Assembly (NCBI GenBank): GCA_002394385.1
Contig: DGTS01000028.1
Span: forward strand, 1-14,448
Length of the DNA: 14,448 nucleotides
Source: Prevotella sp. UBA4330
GTDB lineage: Bacteria; Bacteroidota; Bacteroidia; Bacteroidales; Bacteroidaceae
Direction: 5' to 3'
In this document: one piece after another, positions 12,294 to 14,448 of the stretch
Numbering within the stretch: the first letter of the stretch is position 1
Layout of the letters: each line of letters begins with the position of its first letter
Made by a program: the position numbers and the translations under genes
Notes under the pieces: generated by a model
Databases searched by the model: none
What the model saw: the letters and a program-made list of their open reading frames with translations, nothing else
Told to the model about the DNA's origin: nothing

Positions 12294-14423
12294 ATGATTA
12301 TGAACGAGAACAGCATAGAGAAATGTAAAGACACCAAGAACGAGGGAGAAACAATGAAGGAAGGACGCGTGAATCCGTTCTTCAAGAAATATGACACCCC
12401 TCACGAGACAGCACCTTTCAACGAAATAAGGCTCGAAGACTATGAGGAGGCTTTCGTGGAAGGCATCCGTCGCGACAACGAACAACTGGACAAGATAATA
12501 AACAACCCCGAGAAACCGACCTTCGACAACACCTTGCTCAACAAGGATGACGACGAAGACTATTACGGTTTGCTGGGACGCGTGAGCACAGTTTTCTTCA
12601 ATCTGCTCAGCGCAGAGACTAACGACGAGATGGATGCGCTGGCACAGAAGATGCAGCCTATGCTGACGAAGCATGCCAACGACATGGCTCTGAACGAGAA
12701 GTTGTTCGAGAGAGTGAAATATGTTCACCGCCACCACCGCAAGTTAACGCCCGAGGAGAAGCAACTGCTGGAGAACAGTTACCAGGGATTCGTGCGCTCC
12801 GGCGCCTTGCTCGACAAGGAGGGGAAAGACAAGTTGCGCAAACTAACGGAGGAAGCATCGATGCTCTCACTACAGTTCTCGCAGAACTTGCTGAAGGAGA
12901 ACAAGGCTTTCACCCTGCACATCACCGACGAGCAAGACCTTGACGGACTGCCCGAGACGGCACGTGAGGCGGCGGCTATGGCTGCAAAGGAGCGCAACCT
13001 GGACGGGTGGGTGTTCACTCTCGACTATCCCAGTTACAGTCCGTTCATGACCTACAGCACTCGCCGCGAACTGCGCGAGAAACTATACATGGCGCGAAAC
13101 ACGGTGTGCATCCACGACAACAGCGAGAACAACCTCGAGATATGCAAGCGACTGGTGAACCTCAGGCGTGAAGTGGCACAACTGCTCGGCTACAAGACCT
13201 ATGCCGACTATGTGCTGAAGCGCCGCATGGCAACCAACAAACGCAACGTTTACAAACTGCTCTACGACCTCATCGACGCCTACATGCCAACGGCTCGCAA
13301 GGAAGAGGAGGAACTGGAACGCATGGCGAAACGCGCAGAGGGCAACAGTTTCGAGATGATGCCATGGGACAGCAGTTTCTATTCGCACAAACTGCAGATG
13401 AAGAAGTTCAACATTGACAGCGAGATGCTGCGCCCATACTTCGAGTTGTCAAAGGTTATCGACGGCGTGTTCGGCCTTGCCAATCGTCTTTATGGCATCA
13501 CGTTCAAGGAGAACAAATCCATTCCGGTTTATCACCCCGACGTAAAGGCGTACGAGGTGTTCGATCGCACGGGCGAATTTCTCGCCGTGTTCTATGCCGA
13601 CTTCCACCCACGCAAGGGCAAGCAGGGCGGCGCATGGATGACCGAATATCAGGGACAGTTTATCGACCGCAAGGGAGTGAACGTTCGTCCGCACGTCAGC
13701 GTGGTGATGAATCTCACCAAACCCACCGCCGAGAAGCCCGCACTGCTCACACTGGGCGAGGTGGAGACCTTCCTGCACGAGTTTGGCCACTCGCTCCACG
13801 GCATGTTTGCCAATACCCGTTTCGAGAGTCTCTCGGGCACCAACGTGCTGTGGGACTTCGTGGAACTGCCGTCGCAGTTCATGGAGAACTTCGCTGTAGA
13901 AAAGGACTTCCTGCGCACCTTCGCCTTCCACTACAAGACAGGCGAGCCTATTCCAGACGACCTGATAGACCGCATCGTGAAGAGCCGCAACTTCATGGCT
14001 GCTATGGGATGTATGCGACAGGTAAGCCTCGGACTGCTCGACATGGCATACTACACCAAGCGCGACAAGTTCGACGAAGACATCATTAAGTTCGAGCGCA
14101 AGGCATGGGCAAAGGCCATCGTGAAAAAAAGGCGCCACCAACTGCGCACATGCATGACGGTGCAGTTCTCTCACATCATGGCTGGCGGCTATGCGGCAGG
14201 TTACTATAGTTACAAATGGGCAGAGGTGCTCGATGCCGATGCCTTCAGCGTGTTCAAGAAGCATGGCATCTTCAACCAAGAGACGGCAAGCCGCTTCCGC
14301 GACTGCATCCTCTCTAAGGGAGGCACGGAGCACCCGATGACGCTCTACAAGCGTTTCCGAGGCAGCGAGCCAACGATAGACGCACTACTGAAAAGAAATG
14401 GAATAAAAAGAGTTAGGAGTTAG
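12294..14423 (+). CDS. M3-family zinc oligopeptidase (Dcp/oligopeptidase A-like)
   Basis: A 709-residue cytoplasmic-type zinc metallopeptidase of family M3. The zinc site is HEFGH at 495-499 (two His ligands, catalytic Glu496), with the third ligand probably Glu524, 29 residues after the first His as in this family. The C-terminal part keeps family features such as the GGYAAGYYSYKWAEVLDADAF segment. NPFFKKYDTPHETAPFNEI near 27-45 is the usual start region of Dcp-like proteins. It has no signal peptide. Family knowledge: such enzymes degrade short peptides or remove C-terminal dipeptides; Dcp and oligopeptidase A cannot be separated here. Start choice is open: ATG at 12294, at 12300, or at 12354. 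The last is preceded by GGGAG at a Shine-Dalgarno-like distance and gives a family-like N-terminus. The final codons and stop fall in a short GTTAGGA repeat. Confidence 0.93.
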   Translation: MIMNENSIEKCKDTKNEGETMKEGRVNPFFKKYDTPHETAPFNEIRLEDYEEAFVEGIRRDNEQLDKIINNPEKPTFDNTLLNKDDDEDYYGLLGRVSTVFFNLLSAETNDEMDALAQKMQPMLTKHANDMALNEKLFERVKYVHRHHRKLTPEEKQLLENSYQGFVRSGALLDKEGKDKLRKLTEEASMLSLQFSQNLLKENKAFTLHITDEQDLDGLPETAREAAAMAAKERNLDGWVFTLDYPSYSPFMTYSTRRELREKLYMARNTVCIHDNSENNLEICKRLVNLRREVAQLLGYKTYADYVLKRRMATNKRNVYKLLYDLIDAYMPTARKEEEELERMAKRAEGNSFEMMPWDSSFYSHKLQMKKFNIDSEMLRPYFELSKVIDGVFGLANRLYGITFKENKSIPVYHPDVKAYEVFDRTGEFLAVFYADFHPRKGKQGGAWMTEYQGQFIDRKGVNVRPHVSVVMNLTKPTAEKPALLTLGEVETFLHEFGHSLHGMFANTRFESLSGTNVLWDFVELPSQFMENFAVEKDFLRTFAFHYKTGEPIPDDLIDRIVKSRNFMAAMGCMRQVSLGLLDMAYYTKRDKFDEDIIKFERKAWAKAIVKKRRHQLRTCMTVQFSHIMAGGYAAGYYSYKWAEVLDADAFSVFKKHGIFNQETASRFRDCILSKGGTEHPMTLYKRFRGSEPTIDALLKRNGIKRVRS

Positions 14424-14448
14424 GAATGACAAATGTGGAATGACGAAT

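Noticed and set aside
13449..14333. 294-residue minus-strand open frame inside the peptidase gene
   Set aside because: Antisense of the zinc-site coding region, a product of codon usage.

Overview
The window looks like chromosomal DNA of a Bacteroidales bacterium, most probably Prevotella or a close relative. The evidence is TAnnTTTG-type -7 promoter boxes (three with a plausible -33 box 19-20 bp upstream), a near absence of Shine-Dalgarno sequences, tRNA genes without an encoded CCA, lipoprotein signals of the Bacteroidetes kind, and family content typical of the group (DUF4199, DUF6452/DUF6048, Smr-tailed MutS2). No phage, plasmid, transposase or CRISPR array is visible.

Region 1 (1-2632): two exported alpha/beta hydrolases in one operon, closed by a strong hairpin. 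The first is a two-domain esterase whose N-terminal half looks like a degenerate second hydrolase domain. The second is a BD-FAE/acetyl-esterase-like enzyme. Together they look like the tail of a plant-polysaccharide (hemicellulose) deacylation locus. Region 2 (2633-4091): a surface-type lipoprotein of unknown function, a perfect 30-bp palindrome, and a minus-strand tRNA-Ser(UGA) with its own promoter box and terminator.

Region 3 (4277-7083): mutS2, with a promoter so close to the ATG that the mRNA is probably leaderless. It is followed by an 18-copy 8-bp repeat array containing three perfect 32-bp higher-order copies, and then a bidirectional terminator. Region 4 (7091-7284, minus strand): the signal recognition particle RNA gene (ffs) followed 3 nt later by tRNA-Thr(UGU), apparently one transcript.

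Region 5 (7421-11868): a probable long operon starting at a clear TTTG-N20-TAATTTTG promoter. It holds a DUF4199 membrane protein, a GtrB/DPM-like family 2 glycosyltransferase, a DUF6452-like lipoprotein, a DUF6048-like outer-membrane protein (overlapping the previous gene by 50 nt), ApbE flavin transferase, and a Crp/Fnr-family regulator. Most members act at or in the envelope. Region 6 (11869-14423): a 425-bp intergenic region with four tandem 22-bp palindromic units and two further hairpins, then a TTTG-N19-TATCTTTG promoter driving an M3-family (Dcp/oligopeptidase A-like) zinc peptidase.

Most protein-coding genes are conserved housekeeping or envelope genes. The least explained signals are non-coding: the 22-bp palindromic tandem cluster, the phased octamer array beside the terminator, the blunt 30-bp palindrome, and the linked SRP RNA-tRNA transcript. 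I see no convincing new multi-gene defence or biosynthetic system.
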